Shown here in pieces: positions 29,802 through 38,054 of a DNA stretch of 64,000 bases (the stretch's first letter is position 1; the number at the start of each line of letters is the position of its first letter). Position numbers and translations under genes: made by a program. Source of the stretch: Streptomyces purpureus (GTDB lineage Bacteria > Actinomycetota > Actinomycetes > Streptomycetales > Streptomycetaceae). The notes below the pieces were generated by a model, which saw only the letters and a list, made by a program, of their open reading frames with translations, made no database searches and was not told the DNA's origin. The DNA lies in contig NZ_BMQQ01000012.1 of NCBI RefSeq assembly GCF_014648195.1, forward strand, positions 1 to 64,000. The letters are read 5' to 3'.

Positions 29802-30242
29802 CGTTAATCGCTCCTCAGAGCGGTCAGTCAGTTAGGGGTCGATCCCCTCCCTGTCCTTCCGCAGCTTAGTCCCGCAAGCAGGGACCGCTCATTCCAACTG
29901 CCGACACCGTCCTTGGCCTCCTGACCCCGAACGCCGACAACTGCTCCAACTCGATGGTGCGAGACGATGTTCCCGCAGGCCAAGCGGTTACCCGTGCCAT
30001 CTGTACGCCGATGGCGAACGTGAGACCTCAAGGCCTGCGTGTCGCCCCTCCCCACTAGGAATGTCTTACCCGCTCGCACTGACACTCCATGCGGCATTCC
30101 CCCGTTCCCTCCGCTACGGGCGAACATCCTTGCGCTCACGAATACACCCGTACGCCCCCATGCCGGACACTCTGCGCACACGGCGAAGGACGGAGCGTTA
30201 CCACCCGCGTAACCGGTGGTGGGCCGGCGGAGTTTTCCCGGC
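29802..30242. other. 441-bp divergent region upstream of clpC
   Basis: No gene is supported. It holds the clpC leader (GAGGAG near 29810), a long stretch of lower G+C at ~29880-30010, and the ClgR-like box. Both clpC (left) and the unknown gene at 30243 (right) must be promoted from here. Confidence 0.5.
30109..30125. promoter_or_regulatory. Candidate ClgR box
   Basis: CTCCGC-TACGG-GCGAAC resembles the ClgR-type palindrome GTTCGC-N5-GCGAAC: the right half is perfect, the left matches four of six. It lies about 310 bp before the clpC start, rather far, so the call is tentative. Confidence 0.35.
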
Positions 30243-30812
30243 ATGGCTTTCACCGTCCCGCTCCCCCGGACACCGCTCTGCCGGACACCGCTCGAACGGC
30301 CCGACCTCGCGCGCTGGTACGAGGACGAGCTCGGCTGGGCCACGGAGGGCGGGGCGGCGGGCTCCCCGGTACTGCTGCCCACCGGACGCCGTTTCGACGT
30401 CCTGGACCTGCCTGCGGTGGCCGGCTACGCCGTGCTGCGAAGGATGGGCGGCACGGGCCCGGTGGCCCTCATGGGACCCCGTATGCGGCTGCTGGTGGCC
30501 GCGGGAAGCGCCGAGGAGCTGTCGGGGCTGCTCGACTGGCTGGAGTGGGGCGGCATCGCCCTCGACCTCACGGTCCTCGGCGCGGGCGGCCGGATCACCG
30601 CTCCTGTTCCCCCAGGATGGAGCGGCTCCGGCCCGCAGGGGGCCGCCGTATGGCTGCGGCCCCCCGAGCCCGGGCGCGAGGTCGAGCCGTCACTGCCGGC
30701 TCTGCCCGCGGTGGGGGGCGCCGGCTCCGGTCTCGCACGACTCGTGGACGCGGCGGCGACGGAATGCCACCGGGCCCGGCTGCTGCGGACTCAGCCGTTG
30801 GCCTTCTCGTAG
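30243..30812 (+). CDS. Actinobacterial protein of unknown function (primase-polymerase-like N-domain family, tentative)
   Basis: A 189-residue protein. The core, FDVLDLPAVAGYAVLRRM...RMRLLVAAGSAEELSGLLDWLEWGGIALDLTVLGAGG and a WLRPPEPG tail, resembles a Streptomyces family annotated in part as bifunctional DNA primase/polymerase N-terminal-like; I see no clear catalytic residues, so activity is doubtful. The ATG at 30243 has a GGAG about 10 nt upstream; GTG 30216 is an alternative. Its last 22 bp overlap the 3' end of lsr2 on the other strand, so transcripts of the two would be complementary at their ends. Confidence 0.65.
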   Translation: MAFTVPLPRTPLCRTPLERPDLARWYEDELGWATEGGAAGSPVLLPTGRRFDVLDLPAVAGYAVLRRMGGTGPVALMGPRMRLLVAAGSAEELSGLLDWLEWGGIALDLTVLGAGGRITAPVPPGWSGSGPQGAAVWLRPPEPGREVEPSLPALPAVGGAGSGLARLVDAAATECHRARLLRTQPLAFS

Positions 30813-31132
30813 GCCTCGCGGACGGTCGCGGGGACGCGGCCGCGGTCATTGACCTCAAAACCGTTCGCCTTCGCCCAGGCGCGGATTTCCGCGGTGTCCT
30901 TGTTCCCGCCGGAGGCGGCGACACTGCGGCCCTTGCCACGGCCGGCGGCGGACCGGCCGCCGGTACGGCGACCGCTCTTGGTGTACGGCTCGAGCAGGCC
31001 GCGGAGCTTGTCCGCGTTGGCGGTGGTGAGGTCGATCTCGTAGGTCTTGCCGTCCAGAGCGAACGTCACGGTCTCGTCCGCCTCGCCGCCGTCGAGGTCG
31101 TCGACAAGAAGGACCTGAACCTTCTGTGCCAC
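30791..31132 (-). CDS. lsr2: Lsr2, nucleoid-associated xenogeneic silencer
   Basis: A 113-residue H-NS-like protein of actinobacteria. The N-terminal beta-rich dimer/oligomer domain (VQVLLVDDLDGGEADETV through YEIDLTTANADKLRGLL) is joined by a basic Gly/Arg linker to the DNA-binding domain with the AT-hook-like RGR motif (EVNDRGRVPATV). It bridges AT-rich, often foreign, DNA and silences it. GTG at 31132 follows AAGGAAA by 6 nt. An AT-rich leader (31133-31200) fits autoregulation. The accessory NACHT island lies only ~4 kb away and could be a target. Confidence 0.95.
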   Translation of the reverse strand: MAQKVQVLLVDDLDGGEADETVTFALDGKTYEIDLTTANADKLRGLLEPYTKSGRRTGGRSAAGRGKGRSVAASGGNKDTAEIRAWAKANGFEVNDRGRVPATVREAYEKANG

Positions 31133-31276
31133 CGGATTTCCTTTCATCGAAAATGCAGTACGCGGAAAGGAAACCGCTTTTCTCTGAAAAACACAAACCC
31201 CTGGGAGAGGTTCAGATCCCCGACAGCGCGGGAAACGTGCGCGATTCGGACATAGGGTTCCGGGCGATCGATACGA

Positions 31277-31825
31277 TCACAGGTGCAGAAGCATCCGGCT
31301 GTTGCCCAAGGTGTTCGGCTTCACTCGTTCGAGACCGAGGAACTCCGCGACGCCCTCGTCATAGGAACGCAGCAGCTCGCTGTAGACATCTCCGTCGACC
31401 GGAGTCTCGCCGATCTCGACGAAGCCGTGCTTCGCGAAGAAGTCGACTTCGAAGGTGAGGCAGAAAACCCGGCGGACGCCGAGCCAGCGGGCCGTGTGCA
31501 ACAACTTGTCGAGCACCTGGTGGCCGACGCCGGCGCCCTTGAAGTCGGGATCGACCGCGAGGGTACGCACTTCCGCGAGGTCTTCCCACATCACGTGGAG
31601 TGCGCCGCAGCCGACGACCACACCGTCCTCGTCCCGTTCCGCGACCCAGAACTCCTGGATGTCCTCGTAAAGCGTGACCGTCGCTTTGTCGAGCAGGATG
31701 CCCGAGGTGACGTACGGGTCGACGAGTCGGCGGACGGCCGCGACATCGCCGGTACGGGCGCGGCGTACGGTCACGGCTTTTGGCGCGGGATTCGGGGTCG
31801 GGGACGGAGGCGCGGTGGACGACAT
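31277..31825 (-). CDS. argA: Amino-acid N-acetyltransferase (ArgA-type GNAT)
   Basis: A 182-residue GNAT acetyltransferase. The body (VRRARTGDVAAVRRLVDPY, VTLYEDIQEFWVAE, VGCGALHVMWEDLAEVRTLAVDP, GVGHQVLDKLL, VFCLTFEVDFFAKHGF) closely follows the stand-alone mycobacterial ArgA (Rv2747) as I remember it, which makes N-acetylglutamate, the first step of arginine synthesis. The Q/RxxGxG/A acetyl-CoA loop reads KGAGVGH. A Pro-rich 17-residue N-terminus is not part of the fold. It starts 9 bp after the BlaI-type gene, so the two form an operon. Confidence 0.85.
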   Translation of the reverse strand: MSSTAPPSPTPNPAPKAVTVRRARTGDVAAVRRLVDPYVTSGILLDKATVTLYEDIQEFWVAERDEDGVVVGCGALHVMWEDLAEVRTLAVDPDFKGAGVGHQVLDKLLHTARWLGVRRVFCLTFEVDFFAKHGFVEIGETPVDGDVYSELLRSYDEGVAEFLGLERVKPNTLGNSRMLLHL

Positions 31826-31834
31826 GGGGGGACG

Positions 31835-32305
31835 CTATCGCCCCGGCTCCGGACCCTGGTCGGCGGCCTGTTCTCCGGCCTCTTCCGGGGCCTGTTCCGG
31901 AGTCCGCCGCGGTGTGCCTTCCTCTTCCGGGCCGGGCTGCGGCTCGTCCAGCTGGACCATGCGGACGGCGTCCTGGAGTGCGACCCGCTGCTCGGGCGAC
32001 ATCATGCCGAAGAAGGCGACAAGGGCGGCGGCGGGGTTGTCGCTCTGGGCCCAGGCCTCGTTCATGAGAGCGGCCGCGTAGGCGGCGCGTGTGGAGACCG
32101 CGGTATATCGATAGGCGCGGCCGTCGACTTCCCGGCGCACCCAGCCCTTCTGATGGAGATTGTCCATAACCGTCATGACCGTCGTGTAGGCGATGGACCG
32201 TTCCTGCTGCAGATCCTCCAGGACTTCCCGGACGGTCACCGGGCGGTTCCATTGCCAGACGCGGGACATGACGGCGTCTTCGAGCTCTCCCAATTGACGG
32301 GGCAC
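31835..32305 (-). CDS. BlaI/MecI-family transcriptional repressor
   Basis: A 156-residue regulator: winged helix at residues ~5-75 (LGELEDAVMSRVWQWNRPVTV, TTVMTVMDNLHQKGWV, YRYTAV) and a helical C-terminal dimer region, then a Glu/Pro-rich tail. BlaI proteins repress by binding palindromes and are cleaved or released by sensor proteases; no such sensor gene is adjacent. GTG at 32305 gives the family N-terminus (VPRQLGELE) and follows TATGGT by 6 nt, so the mRNA is probably leaderless; a longer frame to 32365 is not needed. Confidence 0.88.
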   Translation of the reverse strand: MPRQLGELEDAVMSRVWQWNRPVTVREVLEDLQQERSIAYTTVMTVMDNLHQKGWVRREVDGRAYRYTAVSTRAAYAAALMNEAWAQSDNPAAALVAFFGMMSPEQRVALQDAVRMVQLDEPQPGPEEEGTPRRTPEQAPEEAGEQAADQGPEPGR

Positions 32306-32431
32306 AGCGCCACCATAGTGGGCGATCTCGTAATGGACTGTTATTGAACTGGCCAGACGGAGCAAAAAGGACGTACGGCATGAAGTCGTACGTCCTTGGT
32401 GCGGGGCGGCCCGTGCGGGCGGCGGCCGGCC

Positions 32432-32611
32432 CTACGGGGTGGTGGTGCCGTCGGCCTGGCGGGCGGCCTCGGCGCGGGCGAGCGCCGCGTCCACGGCGGC
32501 GTCCTCCTTGGCCTTGTTGGGTCCGCCCTGGCTCTTGACGATCGTCACGACGAGGCCGATGAAGAACACGGCCATCACGACGGGGGGCAGGAGCGCGGAG
32601 AGGTATTCCAT
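32432..32611 (-). CDS. Small single-span membrane protein
   Basis: A 59-residue protein: MEYLSALLPPVVMAVFFIGL opens a single membrane helix (residues ~5-25), followed by a Lys-containing, Ala/Glu-rich cytoplasmic helix (AALARAEAARQA). The ATG at 32611 follows TACTCT by 7 nt with no Shine-Dalgarno, the same pattern as several neighbours, which supports it as a real, leaderless gene. It lies 14 bp after the stop of the gene at 32626. Function unknown; it could be a regulator or subunit of a membrane complex. Confidence 0.75.
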   Translation of the reverse strand: MEYLSALLPPVVMAVFFIGLVVTIVKSQGGPNKAKEDAAVDAALARAEAARQADGTTTP

Positions 32612-32625
32612 GCCGTCCAGAGTAG

Positions 32626-33219
32626 CTATCCGGCGGCGAGTTGCTCGGACGGGGGCGGTGCGGGGCGCCGGCGTGGCGGAAAGACCTCGGAGGGCTTGGG
32701 GACGGGGCGCTCGGCTGGCGCGGGCTGCTTGGGGGCGGGCTCCTTCGGCGCGGGCTTGGGCTTGTCGTCGGCGCAGCGGCCTCCGGGCAGGGCGAGCAGC
32801 CGGGTGCGGGGCGCGGGCGTCCTGGTGAGGCGGGCGCGTACGGACTGCTCGGCGAGGCCCTGGCAGCGGTCGAGGAGCAGCGCTCCAGCGGGTGTGGCGC
32901 GCAGGGTGCGCAGGGCGGCGAGATCCTCGGCGCGGGGTTCGTAGCCGGCCGCGAGGACGTCCTGGAGGAGCTCCAGGTAGCCGGCGGCGGAACCGGGCAG
33001 GGCCGCGCGGTAGCGGCCCAGATCGTCGACCAGGAACGCGCGCAGCCGCCCGGCCTCGCGTACGGCTTCGTCCACGGAGTCGGCGAGACTCAGGCAGTCC
33101 TGGACCTCCTCGACGGCGAGGGGGGTCGGGTGAAGGGCGATGGCGAGGGCGCGTCGGAGCACACGCAGCTCGTCTGCGCTGAACGCCATGCCGCCGCGGG
33201 ATCCGTATGGCGTGGGCAT
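32626..33219 (-). CDS. Helical protein of unknown function with Pro-rich tail
   Basis: A 197-residue protein. Residues 10-130 are predicted helices (FSADELRVLRRALAIALHP, CLSLADSVDEAVREAGRLR, YLELLQDVLAAG), and the last ~60 are Pro/Lys/Ala-rich (PKPAPKEPAPKQPAP). No known domain recognised. ATG at 33219 has TATCGT 6 nt upstream, suggesting a leaderless mRNA; ATG 33189 is the alternative. It may share a locus with the small membrane protein. Confidence 0.7.
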   Translation of the reverse strand: MPTPYGSRGGMAFSADELRVLRRALAIALHPTPLAVEEVQDCLSLADSVDEAVREAGRLRAFLVDDLGRYRAALPGSAAGYLELLQDVLAAGYEPRAEDLAALRTLRATPAGALLLDRCQGLAEQSVRARLTRTPAPRTRLLALPGGRCADDKPKPAPKEPAPKQPAPAERPVPKPSEVFPPRRRPAPPPSEQLAAG

Positions 33220-33272
33220 GGGCCGACGATACGCGCTAATCGGACAAAATTCGTTTAGGTGAGTGAGCCGGG

Positions 33273-33464
33273 CGCGTTGCCGGGGCTGGGGCCCCGGCGG
33301 CGGCTCGGGCCCGGCCCGAGGGCGCACTAGGCGCCTTGAGGGCGGGGAGCCGGGCGGGCTGCCCCGGAACGCGTTGCCGGGGGCTGGGGCCCCGGCGCCA
33401 GGGGCGGCCCGAGGGCGCACCGGGCGCCTTGAGGCTCGTGGAGCCGGGCGAGCTGCCCCGAGCA
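33273..33464. repeat. 97-bp imperfect tandem repeat
   Basis: The 323-bp gap 33220-33542 is filled by a repeat unit starting CGCGTTGCCGGGG: copy 1 at 33273-33369, copy 2 from 33370 to about 33464, and a decayed third partial copy (GGGCGCCTTGGGGCC) near 33510. Each copy contains the GGGGCCCC palindrome and a GGCGCCTTGAGG stretch. It lies downstream of coaX and upstream of the gene at 33219; no protein is encoded convincingly. Confidence 0.75.
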
Positions 33465-33542
33465 CGCCCGGAGCGGTCCGGCGGAGCAGTTGCCGACGGC
33501 CCCGAGGCGCCCCGGGCGCCTTGGGGCCCGCAGGGCCGGGCG

Positions 33543-34349
33543 CTACATGCGGGAGACGTTGCGTTCGTAGACCAGGCGCAGGCCGATCAGGGTCAGCCAT
33601 GGCTCGTGCTCGTCGATCTCGGTGGATTCGCCGAGGACCATCGGCGCCAGACCGCCGGTCGCGATCACCGTGACGTCGGAGGGGTCCCCGCCGGGGCCCG
33701 TCAGCTCGCGCTTCATGCGCGAGACCACACCGTCGACCTGGCCGGCGAAGCCGAAGACGATGCCCGCCTGCATCGCCTCGACCGTGTTCTTGCCGATCAC
33801 GCTGCGCGGGCGGGCCAGCTCGATCTTGCGGAGCTGGGCGCCGCGGACGCCGAGGGCGTCGACGGAGATCTCGATACCGGGGGCGATCGCGCCGCCCGCG
33901 TACTCACCGCGCGCGGTGACCGCGTCGTACGTCGTCGCCGTGCCGAAGTCCACGACGATCGCCGGGCCGCCGTAGAGCTCGACCGCCGCGGCCGCGTTGA
34001 TCACGCGGTCCGCGCCGACCTCCTTGGGGTTGTCCGTCAGGATCGGCACGCCCGTCTTGATGCCGGGCTCCACCAGCACCGCCGGCACGTCGCCGTAGTA
34101 CCGCCGGGTCACCTCGCGCAGCTCGTGCAGGACCGAGGGGACGGTCGAGCAGATCGAGATGCCCTCGATGCCGTCGCCCAGCTCCATGCCGAGCAGGGGG
34201 TGCATGCCCATCAGGCCCTGGAGCAGGACCGCCATCTCGTCGGCGGTGCGGCGCGGATCCGTGGAGATGCGCCAGTGTTCGACGATCTCCTCGCCGTCGA
34301 AGAGTCCGAGGACGGTGTGGGTGTTGCCGACATCGATGGTGAGCAGCAT
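33543..34349 (-). CDS. coaX: Type III pantothenate kinase
   Basis: CoaX phosphorylates pantothenate, the first step of coenzyme A synthesis. The 268 residues match the family: LTIDVGNTHTVLGLFDG at the N-terminus (phosphate loop), ADRVINAAAAVELYG, VDFGTATTYDAV, and the C-terminal VIATGGLAP loop. Its ATG shares one base with the nadC stop (TGATG), so it is last in a coupled operon panC-nadB-nadC-coaX. It is ASKHA-type and insensitive to CoA feedback in the known members. Confidence 0.94.
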   Translation of the reverse strand: MLLTIDVGNTHTVLGLFDGEEIVEHWRISTDPRRTADEMAVLLQGLMGMHPLLGMELGDGIEGISICSTVPSVLHELREVTRRYYGDVPAVLVEPGIKTGVPILTDNPKEVGADRVINAAAAVELYGGPAIVVDFGTATTYDAVTARGEYAGGAIAPGIEISVDALGVRGAQLRKIELARPRSVIGKNTVEAMQAGIVFGFAGQVDGVVSRMKRELTGPGGDPSDVTVIATGGLAPMVLGESTEIDEHEPWLTLIGLRLVYERNVSRM

Positions 34350-35368
34350 CAGGCGTTCGCCTCACGCAGGTCGAGGCCGATGTCCAGGACCTTGGCGGAG
34401 TGGGTGAGCGCGCCGACGGCGAGGTAGTCCACCCCGGTCGCGGCGTAGGCGGCCGCGTTCTCCAGGGTGAGGCGGCCCGAGGACTCCAGGGCGGCGCGGC
34501 CGGCCACCAGGGCGACGGCCTCCTCGGTCTCCAGGGGGGTGAAGTTGTCCAGGAGGATCAGGTCGGCGCCCGCGTCGAGGACCTCGCGGACCTGGTGCAG
34601 GGTGTCGACCTCGACCTCGATCGGCACGCCGGGGAACTGCTCCCGTACGGCCTTGAAGGCCTGCGCGACGCCGCCCGCGGCCACCACGTGGTTGTCCTTG
34701 ACCAGGGCGGCGTCGGAGAGCGACATGCGGTGGTTGACGCCGCCGCCGCAGCGCACGGCGTACTTCTCCAGGGCCCGCAGGCCCGGGGTGGTCTTGCGGG
34801 TGTCGCGGACCTTGGCGCCGGTGCCTTCGAGGGCGTCGGCCCACGCGCGCGTGGCGGTGGCGATGCCGGAGAGGCGGCCCAGGATGTTCAGGGCGCTGCG
34901 CTCGCCGGTGAGCAGGTCGCGGGTGCGGGCCGTGACGGACAGCAGCTTCTGTCCGGGCTCCACGCGCGCGCCGTCCTCGACGTGCCGCTCCACCTCGAAG
35001 CTCGACGTGCAGACGATGGACAGGACGGCCTCGGCGACCCGCAGACCGGCCACCACGCCCGCTTCGCGGGCGGTGAAGTCGGCGGTGGCTACGGCGTCCT
35101 CGGGGACGGTCGCGACGGTGGTGACGTCGACGCCGCCGTCGAGGTCCTCCTCGATGGCGAGGTGCGCGATGTCCTCGACCTGGACGGGATCGAGCCCGGC
35201 GTCGGCGAGGAGCTGGGCGAGGGCCGGGTCGAGCCCGCACTCGTACACCTCGTCGCCGCAGCCGCAGCCTTCGCCGCAGCCGCCGCTCTCCTCGCCGGAG
35301 GCGCTGGGGGCGCCGATCTGGATCAGCGGTACGTCCACGGGACGCGGACGTTCTTCGGGCGTGCTCAC
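34349..35368 (-). CDS. nadC: Quinolinate phosphoribosyltransferase with Cys-rich N-terminal insert
   Basis: NadC makes nicotinate mononucleotide from quinolinate and PRPP, completing de novo NAD synthesis. The 339 residues exceed the usual ~285; the first ~55 include a GGCGEGCGCGDEVYECG segment with five Cys that is absent from most NadC. The core is normal: RDTRKTTPGLRALEKYAV RCGGGVNHR binding site and ILLDNFTP. GTG at 35368 follows GGAG by 8 nt and is 2 bp after the nadB stop. nadA is not in the window. Confidence 0.93.
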   Translation of the reverse strand: MSTPEERPRPVDVPLIQIGAPSASGEESGGCGEGCGCGDEVYECGLDPALAQLLADAGLDPVQVEDIAHLAIEEDLDGGVDVTTVATVPEDAVATADFTAREAGVVAGLRVAEAVLSIVCTSSFEVERHVEDGARVEPGQKLLSVTARTRDLLTGERSALNILGRLSGIATATRAWADALEGTGAKVRDTRKTTPGLRALEKYAVRCGGGVNHRMSLSDAALVKDNHVVAAGGVAQAFKAVREQFPGVPIEVEVDTLHQVREVLDAGADLILLDNFTPLETEEAVALVAGRAALESSGRLTLENAAAYAATGVDYLAVGALTHSAKVLDIGLDLREANA

Positions 35369-35370
35369 GG

Positions 35371-37065
35371 TTACGGCTCCAGGGGGGCGTCGGCGACTGT
35401 CGGGGGGAAGTCTTGGGTGCCGGTGGCCCGGACGTCCAGGGCGCGGTCCGGGGTGAGGCTGACGACGAGGTGGCGGCGCCAGCCGGTGTCGTCGCGGTCG
35501 GGGTGGTCCTCGCGCCAGTGGCAGCCGCGGGTCTCCTCGCGGCGGCGCGCGGCGGCGACCAGGACCCGGGCGACGCACAGCAGGTTGGTCGTCTCCCAGG
35601 ACTCGACGCCCGGCTCGGCGGCCTTGCGGTCGTCGTCCGCGGCGGCGACGGCGTCGGCGTGCAGCCCGTCCAGGGCCTCGGCGGCGGCCGCCAGGCTCTC
35701 GGCGGAGCGCAGCACCCCGGCGCCGGCGGTCATGATCCGCTGGATACGGACCCGGGCGCCCGGGTCGGGCAGCGGCAGCGTGACGGGGGCGGGGTGCGGG
35801 ACCGCCTCGCCGGCCCGGGCGGCGGTCGCCGCGATGTCCTCGGCGATGCGCTCGGCGAAGACCAGCCCTTCGAGGAGGGAGTTGGAGGCCAGGCGGTTGG
35901 CGCCGTGCACGCCGGTGCAGGCGACCTCGCCGCAGGCGTAGAGGCCGGGGACGGTGGTCCGGCCGTGCAGGTCGGTGCGGACGCCGCCGGAGGCGTAGTG
36001 GGCGGCCGGGGCGACCGGGACGGGTTCGGTGACCGGGTCGATGCCGTGGGAGCGGCAGGCGGCCAGGATCGTCGGGAAGCGCTGCTCCCACATCTCGGCG
36101 CCGAAGTGACGGGCGTCGAGGTACATGTGCTGGGTGCCCTGCTCCAGCATCCGGCGGGTGATCGCCTTGGCGACGATGTCGCGGGGGGCGAGCTCGGCGA
36201 GCTCGTGCTGCCCGACCATGAAGCGGGTGCCGGCGGCGTCGACGAGATGGGCGCCCTCGCCCCGTACCGCCTCGGAGACCAGCGGCTGCTGGCCTTCGGA
36301 GTCCGCGCCGAGGAAGAGCACGGTCGGGTGGAACTGGACGAATTCGAGGTCGGAGACCTCGGCCCCGGCGCGCAGGGCGAGCGCCACGCCGTCTCCGGTG
36401 GAGACGGACGGGTTGGTGGTGGCGGAGAAGACCTGGCCCATGCCGCCCGTGGCGAGGACCACGGCGGGGGCGTGGACGGCGCCGACGCCGTCGTGCTGGC
36501 CCTCGCCCATCACATGCAGGGTGACACCGGCCGTACGGCCTTCGGCGTCGGTGAGGAGGTCCAGGACGAGGGCGTGCTCGATGGTGCGGACGCCGCGGTC
36601 GCGGATGGCCTCGACGAGCGCGCGGGAGATCTCGGCGCCGGTGGCGTCGCCTCCGGCGTGGGCGATCCGGCGCCGGTGGTGGCCGCCCTCGCGGGTGAGG
36701 GCGATGGCGCCGCCGGCGTCCTTGTCGAAGTCGGCGCCGGTGGCGATGAGGCGGCGTACGGCGTCGGGGCCTTCGGTGACCAGGGTGCGTACGGCCACCT
36801 CGTCGCAGAGGCCCGCGCCCGCGACGAGGGTGTCGTCCAGGTGCTGCTCGGGGGTGTCGCCCTCGCCGAGCGCGGCCGCGATGCCGCCTTGGGCCCAGCG
36901 GGTGGACCCGTCGTCGAGGCGGGCCTTGGTGACGACGACCGTACGCAGGCCGGCGGCGGTGCAGCGCAGGGCGGCGGTGAGTCCGGCGACGCCGGAGCCG
37001 ACCACGACGACGTCGGCGTCGATGGCCCAGCCCGGCGCGGGCGCGTGCAGCCGTATTCCGGTCAC
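35371..37065 (-). CDS. nadB: L-aspartate oxidase
   Basis: NadB oxidises L-aspartate to iminoaspartate, the first step of de novo NAD synthesis. The 564 residues show the FAD-binding [15 protein letters not shown], the [13 protein letters not shown] and [14 protein letters not shown] segments, the [17 protein letters not shown] active-site motif, and the C-terminal helical domain of the succinate dehydrogenase flavoprotein family. GTG at 37065 overlaps the panC stop by 4 bp (GTGA); nadC starts 2 bp after its own stop. The cofactor operon therefore couples pantothenate and NAD supply. Confidence 0.95.
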   Translation of the reverse strand: MTGIRLHAPAPGWAIDADVVVVGSGVAGLTAALRCTAAGLRTVVVTKARLDDGSTRWAQGGIAAALGEGDTPEQHLDDTLVAGAGLCDEVAVRTLVTEGPDAVRRLIATGADFDKDAGGAIALTREGGHHRRRIAHAGGDATGAEISRALVEAIRDRGVRTIEHALVLDLLTDAEGRTAGVTLHVMGEGQHDGVGAVHAPAVVLATGGMGQVFSATTNPSVSTGDGVALALRAGAEVSDLEFVQFHPTVLFLGADSEGQQPLVSEAVRGEGAHLVDAAGTRFMVGQHELAELAPRDIVAKAITRRMLEQGTQHMYLDARHFGAEMWEQRFPTILAACRSHGIDPVTEPVPVAPAAHYASGGVRTDLHGRTTVPGLYACGEVACTGVHGANRLASNSLLEGLVFAERIAEDIAATAARAGEAVPHPAPVTLPLPDPGARVRIQRIMTAGAGVLRSAESLAAAAEALDGLHADAVAAADDDRKAAEPGVESWETTNLLCVARVLVAAARRREETRGCHWREDHPDRDDTGWRRHLVVSLTPDRALDVRATGTQDFPPTVADAPLEP

Positions 37066-38054
37066 TGGGAGGCTCCGAAGGTCAGGGGAAGGTTGTCGAT
37101 CAGCCGCGTCGTGCCCACGCGCGCGGCGACGGCGAGGATCGCCTCGCCGGTGTGGTCGTCGGGGACCTCGGTGAAGTCGGCCGGGTCGACCAGGACGACG
37201 TAGTCGAGGGTGAGCGGCGGGGTGGCCTTGGCGGCGTCGTCGAGGACGGCGCGGGCGGCGGCCCGTACGGCGTCGGCACAGCCGGGGCCGGCCTGGGCGA
37301 CCGCGTGGGCGTCGGCGGCGGCGCGCGCCTCGCCCAGCCGGGAGAGCGCCTCGGCGCGGTCCTGCGGGGCGGGCAGGGACTCGGCACGCGCGCGCAGGGC
37401 CTGCTGGGCGGCGAGCCGGTCGTGGGCCGCGAACAGGGCCCCGGACAGGGCAAGGGCGGTGCGCCGCTCGGGCGCGGACAGGTAGCGGTTGCGGCTGGAG
37501 AGGGCGAGGCCGTCGGGCTCGCGGACGGTCGGTACGCCGACGATCTCGACCGGGAAGTTGAGGTCGCGGACCATGCGGCGGATCAGCGCGAGCTGCTGGG
37601 CGTCCTTCTGGCCGAAGAAGGCGACGTCGGGGCGGGTGAGGTGGAGGAGCTTGGCGACGACGGTGAGCATGCCGTCGAAGTGGCCGGGCCGGGAGGCACC
37701 TTCGAGGCGCTCGCCCATGGGGCCCGCCGCGATCCGGACCTGGGGCTCCCCACCGGGGTAGACCTCGTCCACGAAGGGGGCGAACACGGCGTCGGCGCCG
37801 GCCTCCTCGGCGATCTTGAGGTCGGCCTCCAGGGTGCGGGGGTAGCGGTCGAGGTCCTCGCCCGCACCGAACTGGAGCGGGTTGACGAAGACGGTGACCA
37901 CGACGAAGCCTTCGGGGCCGACGTGCGCGCGGGCGGCCCGTACGAGGGTGGCGTGGCCGTCGTGGAGGGCGCCCATGGTCATGACCACGGCGCGGGGGCC
38001 GCTGGTGGGCAGGGCGTGCAGGTCGCCCGCCGTACGGACCGGTTCGAGGCTCAT
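37062..38054 (-). CDS. panC: Pantothenate synthetase
   Basis: PanC joins pantoate and beta-alanine using ATP. The 330 residues hold the HIGH-like [48 protein letters not shown] (with F-G-Q-K-D) and the KMSKS-like [12 protein letters not shown] low-complexity Ala/Arg region at ~215-260 enlarges the protein over the usual 285 residues. It overlaps the DUF2520 gene (4 bp) and nadB (4 bp). Confidence 0.95.
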   Translation of the reverse strand: MSLEPVRTAGDLHALPTSGPRAVVMTMGALHDGHATLVRAARAHVGPEGFVVVTVFVNPLQFGAGEDLDRYPRTLEADLKIAEEAGADAVFAPFVDEVYPGGEPQVRIAAGPMGERLEGASRPGHFDGMLTVVAKLLHLTRPDVAFFGQKDAQQLALIRRMVRDLNFPVEIVGVPTVREPDGLALSSRNRYLSAPERRTALALSGALFAAHDRLAAQQALRARAESLPAPQDRAEALSRLGEARAAADAHAVAQAGPGCADAVRAAARAVLDDAAKATPPLTLDYVVLVDPADFTEVPDDHTGEAILAVAARVGTTRLIDNLPLTFGASQ

